A stretch of 8,646 nucleotides of DNA. It comes from Pseudomonadota bacterium. GTDB lineage: Bacteria > Pseudomonadota > Alphaproteobacteria > Sphingomonadales > Sphingomonadaceae. The DNA is taken from NCBI GenBank assembly GCA_029781465.1, contig JAKOWQ010000264.1, positions 1-8,646 of the forward strand, read 5' to 3'. Under the pieces are notes generated by a model, which did no database searches, was not told where the DNA came from, and saw nothing but the letters and a program-made list of their open reading frames with translations. This document shows positions 6,307 to 8,646 of this stretch, piece by piece. Within the stretch, counting starts at the first letter, position 1, and each line of letters opens with the position of its first letter. A program made the translations under genes and the position numbers.

Positions 6307-7511
6307 GCCACTCCGGGTTTGCGATTGAAGCGTGCGGCGATCGCCCGGGTCCACTTGCCAAGCCGCGCCGCGAGCCGTTCAAGCGCGCCGATCGCCTGCC
6401 CGCCCGGAACATAGGCAACCCGCCAGTACATCCACACGATCAGCAGGGCGAAGAGCACGAACGGACCCCACAGCGCCAGCCATGGCGAAACCCGGCCCAG
6501 CGCGGCAACCGCCTGACCGTATTCGTTGACCTTGTGATAGGCCACCACCATCACGATCGAGACGAACACCCCGAGCGGCGAGGTCGAGCGTTTCGGCGGC
6601 ACCGCCAGGGCCACCGCGAGCAGCGGCAGGAGCAGCATCATCACCACCTCGACCATTCGGTAGTTGAGGCTGGCGCGGGTTTCGTTGCGGGCCTCTTCGC
6701 TGGCCTTGTCGCTCCAGCCGATCTTGAGCAGTTCGGGCAGGATGTATTCGCGCTCCTTGCCGCCGCGCTGCCGGAACTTCTCGATCGCCGGCAGGTCGAT
6801 CGGCAGGTCGTGGCGCGAAAAGCTCAGCACCCGGGCGGTCTTGCCGGGCTGGTCCTGAATGATCTGGCCTTCGCTGAGGCGCAGGATGATCGTGTCGGGA
6901 TGATCCTTGAGGGCGAGAAACCGTCCCTCGCGGGCCGAAATCGTCAGCACCTGGCCCTTGGGTGAAGCGACGCGGGCGAAGATTCCGATCAGGCGGTGTC
7001 CGTCCTCTTCGCTTTCCTCGATCCGCAGCGCCATCCTGTCCTTGAGCGTGGTGAACTCCCCGACCTTGATCGACGCACCCAGCGCGCCCGAGCGCAGCTC
7101 GAACTGGAGCTGTTCATAGTAATAGCGTGAATAGGGCTGGAGGTAGCCGACGATCAGCAGGTTCACGCCCGCCAGCACCGCGGTCATCATGTAGGGCACC
7201 CGCAGCAGGCGGCCATAGGACAGGCCCACCGCGCGCATCACGTCAAGCTCGCTGCTGGTCGCCAGCTTGCGGAAGGCGAACAGGATCCCCAGCATCAGCC
7301 CCAGCGGGATCGCCAGACTGGCATATTCGGGCAGGAGGTTGGCCAGCATGCGGAACACGACGCTGACAGGTCCGCCTTCGGTCGCCACGAAGTCGAACAG
7401 CTTGAGCATCTTGTCGAGCACGAGCAGCGAGGCGGCGATCAGGAACACCGCCAGCATCGGCATCAGGACCAGCCGAAAAATGTAACGATCTATGGCGGGA
7501 AGTTGTTTCAC
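6303..7511 (-). CDS. lptF: LPS export ABC transporter permease LptF
   Basis: The product is 402 residues from a GTG start at 7511-7509. This start keeps the conserved IDRYIFRL opening of the family; no clear Shine-Dalgarno precedes it. The YjgP/YjgQ layout is three spans (about 11-32, 60-80, 106-124), a periplasmic jellyroll (about 125-275, including PKGQVLTISAREGRFL) and three spans (about 287-305, 313-329, 343-364), then a basic C-terminal tail of about 35 residues ending FNRKPGVA. The LptB-contacting motif SSELDVMRAVGLS is at 86-98. It partners LptG in the LptB2FG transporter that powers LPS export. It is the first gene of an overlapping lptF-lptG pair and lies 60 bases after the clpS stop codon. 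No terminator is obvious in that gap, so co-transcription with clpS is possible. Confidence 0.93.
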   Translation of the reverse strand: MKQLPAIDRYIFRLVLMPMLAVFLIAASLLVLDKMLKLFDFVATEGGPVSVVFRMLANLLPEYASLAIPLGLMLGILFAFRKLATSSELDVMRAVGLSYGRLLRVPYMMTAVLAGVNLLIVGYLQPYSRYYYEQLQFELRSGALGASIKVGEFTTLKDRMALRIEESEEDGHRLIGIFARVASPKGQVLTISAREGRFLALKDHPDTIILRLSEGQIIQDQPGKTARVLSFSRHDLPIDLPAIEKFRQRGGKEREYILPELLKIGWSDKASEEARNETRASLNYRMVEVVMMLLLPLLAVALAVPPKRSTSPLGVFVSIVMVVAYHKVNEYGQAVAALGRVSPWLALWGPFVLFALLIVWMYWRVAYVPGGQAIGALERLAARLGKWTRAIAARFNRKPGVA

Positions 7512-7571
7512 GCAGGTTTCGGCATTGTTTCGGCTTCGGCTCTAGGCGCTAAGCGCGCGGCCAGCAAGGCG

Positions 7572-7946
7572 TCAGGCCTTTTCCAGTGTGCACTGGAGCG
7601 GGTGCTGGTTCTGCCGGGCAAAGTCCATCACCTGGTTCACCTTGGTCTCGGCAATCTCGTAGGGAAAGATTCCGCAGACCCCGACGCCTTTCTGGTGGAC
7701 GTGCAGCATCACCCGGGTCGCCTGCTCAAGGTCCATCTGAAAGAAGCGCTTGAGAACCATCACCACGAATTCCATCGGGGTGTAATCGTCGTTAAGCAAC
7801 AACACCTTGAACTGGCTGGGTTTCTTCGGCTTGGCCTTGGTCCGGGTGGCAAGCCCGACCTGGCCCTGTCCGTCCGCGCCGGAACCTTCGCCCTCGCCGG
7901 CGGCGGAGCGGATTGTCGGACGGTTCAAGGCAGGATCGTGGTGCAT
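7572..7946 (-). CDS. clpS: ATP-dependent Clp protease adaptor ClpS
   Basis: The product is 124 residues from ATG 7946-7944; the frame also opens at a TTG at 7982, but that codon falls in a likely -35 box. After a flexible, low-complexity N-terminus (1-45, Gly/Lys-rich) the ClpS core is nearly canonical: FKVLLLNDDYTPMEFVVMVL, then RVMLHVHQKGVGVCGIFPYE and AETKVNQVMDFARQNQHPL, ending CTLEKA. The N-degron pocket residues are intact: N52-D53-D54 (E. coli N34-D35-D36), M58 (M40), M80 (M62) and H84 (H66). ClpS delivers proteins with N-terminal Leu, Phe, Tyr or Trp to ClpA/ClpP. clpA is not the next gene here: lptF follows on the same strand. No ribosome binding site is seen, compatible with a leaderless transcript. 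Confidence 0.95.
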   Translation of the reverse strand: MHHDPALNRPTIRSAAGEGEGSGADGQGQVGLATRTKAKPKKPSQFKVLLLNDDYTPMEFVVMVLKRFFQMDLEQATRVMLHVHQKGVGVCGIFPYEIAETKVNQVMDFARQNQHPLQCTLEKA

Positions 7947-7954
7947 CGGGGGCA

Positions 7955-7982
7955 AATATCGCAAGGCGGGCTCCTGCGGCAA
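7955..7982 (-). promoter_or_regulatory. Candidate clpS promoter, possibly giving a leaderless mRNA
   Basis: On the minus strand TTGCCG (7982-7977) and GATATT (7960-7955) are 16 bases apart. Only eight bases separate the -10 box from ATG 7946, so initiation would fall at or within a couple of bases of the start codon. This fits the lack of a ribosome binding site. It lies just beyond the phasin terminator, where an independent promoter would be needed. Confidence 0.35.
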
Positions 7983-8015
7983 GTCTTTGCACGGCCAAGG
8001 GTTGCGAAAATGCGA

Positions 8016-8051
8016 ACGGGCCGGACAGTCCGCATTGACTGTCCGGCCCGT
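8016..8051 (-). terminator. Hairpin terminator downstream of the phasin gene
   Basis: A perfect 15-bp GC-rich inverted repeat (ACGGGCCGGACAGTC at 8016-8030, its reverse complement at 8037-8051) has a 6-base loop. On the minus strand it lies about 80 bases after the phasin stop codon and is followed by TCGCATTTTCGC, a short T-run; on the plus strand no T-run follows. A second hairpin (8063-8070 with 8089-8096) lies between it and the stop codon. The loop bases are complementary to the 3' flank. Confidence 0.7.
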
Positions 8052-8129
8052 GGGAAGCCTCGCGCCCCGGCGAGGAGAGGGGTGGTTGCCGGGGCGTAAG
8101 GCAAGGTTTTGAGGGCGAAGCGACCGCGC

Positions 8130-8646
8130 TTAGGCGGCCTGCTTGACCTTTTCGATCGCAACGCTGACGCGGGTCGAGATCGGGGCAAAGCTCTCGTTGG
8201 CGAGCTTGACCAGCGCTTCCGAGTGCTTGGAACCCGAAGCAACAGCAGCGTCGAAGTTGCGACGCAGGATCTCGCCCTGCAGCTTGAAGAAATCGGCCGG
8301 CGACTTGACCGCGGCGAGTTCCTTGACGTCGGCGGTCAGGGTTTCGAACGCGCTCTTGCCCTCGGCGACATAGTCCTTGCCGAGCGTCTGGACGCCGGCG
8401 GCGAGGATCTTGCCCGATTCGACGAGCGCTTCGAGGTTGGCCTTGCTGAACTCACCGGCATCGGCGAGCAGGGCGTTGCCCTTTTCGAAAGCGACCTTGG
8501 CGCGGTCCTGCGCTTCGGTGACGGTTTCCTTGACCTTGGCGGTGAAGTCTTCGGCGGCAGTCTTGGTCTTGGTCATGATCGTGTCCTTGAGCTGGATGGC
8601 AGGGGCGACCTTGGCGGCGGCCTTCACGGGCGCGGCCTTGACGGTC
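8130..8646 (-). CDS. Phasin family protein (polyhydroxyalkanoate granule-associated), 5' end beyond window
   Basis: The frame is open to the right edge, giving 171 visible residues. The outermost part reads TVKAAPVKAAAKVAPA, an Ala/Lys/Pro-rich stretch typical of the N-terminal extensions of alphaproteobacterial phasins, so I annotate it as continuing outside. An internal ATG at 8576-8574 has AAGGA eight bases upstream and would give a 148-residue phasin beginning MTKTKTAAEDFTAKVKE; it is a real alternative start. The core is almost wholly amphipathic helix and carries the phasin signature: EFSKANLEALVESGKILAAG, KSPADFFKLQGEILRRNFDA and SEALVKLANESFAPISTRV. Phasins coat PHA granules and control their size and number, and the presence of one suggests PHA storage. 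The gene ends in TAA and is followed by a strong hairpin. Confidence 0.88.
   Translation of the reverse strand, partial: TVKAAPVKAAAKVAPAIQLKDTIMTKTKTAAEDFTAKVKETVTEAQDRAKVAFEKGNALLADAGEFSKANLEALVESGKILAAGVQTLGKDYVAEGKSAFETLTADVKELAAVKSPADFFKLQGEILRRNFDAAVASGSKHSEALVKLANESFAPISTRVSVAIEKVKQAA

Noticed and set aside
5141..6418. 425-codon minus-strand frame overlapping lptG in another frame
   Set aside because: It is long only because stop codons are rare at this GC content. The product is Arg/Gly/Ala-rich, and the LptG frame is clearly the true one.
7582..7595. CCAGTG-TG-CACTGG near the clpS stop codon as a terminator
   Set aside because: It lies inside the conserved C-terminal codons (CTLEKA), has a 2-base loop and no following T-run.
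1..8646. CRISPR arrays, tRNA or rRNA genes
   Set aside because: I looked for regularly spaced repeats and for tRNA-like T-arms and found none.

Overview
The window looks like chromosomal DNA of a GC-rich alphaproteobacterium, most likely a sphingomonad (Sphingomonadales). This is inferred from protein character (LptF/LptG, ClpS, an Ala/Lys-rich phasin, a three-histidine-box desaturase, a GNAT-like protein of the alphaproteobacterial type) and from the base composition. No rRNA or tRNA is present to confirm it.

Left part (1-1889): the window opens inside an IS3-family insertion sequence. The first 45 codons of its OrfA transposase are on the minus strand, and an 18-bp inverted repeat covers the start codon. 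Just beyond the probable IS end lie two plus-strand genes for exported proteins of the DUF4189 type. The first is small, with one clear repeat unit. The second is membrane-anchored or exported and has four repeated Ala-helix/Cys-pair units. By eye this part is less GC-rich than the rest and it abuts an IS, so it reads as accessory DNA.

Middle (1904-5201): a minus-strand lipoprotein of unknown function converges on the second DUF4189 gene. Upstream of it on the same strand is a 388-residue GNAT-like protein. Divergent from that, across a 141-bp gap, is a membrane fatty-acid-desaturase-family protein with all three histidine boxes.

Right part (5206-8646): a minus-strand block reads, in transcription order, phasin (5' end outside the window), a strong hairpin terminator, clpS, lptF, lptG. 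lptF and lptG overlap by ATGA and encode the two permease subunits that drive lipopolysaccharide export together with LptB. ClpS is the N-degron adaptor for ClpAP. The phasin coats polyhydroxyalkanoate granules. lptG converges on the desaturase with only 4 bp between the stop codons.

Most of the window is envelope biology: LPS export, lipid desaturation, a lipoprotein and two secreted Cys-pair proteins. No complete novel system is evident. The items most worth a second look are the DUF4189 repeat expansion beside the IS, the hairpin over the transposase start, and the terminator whose loop is complementary to its own 3' flank. No gene-free stretch exceeds 300 bases.
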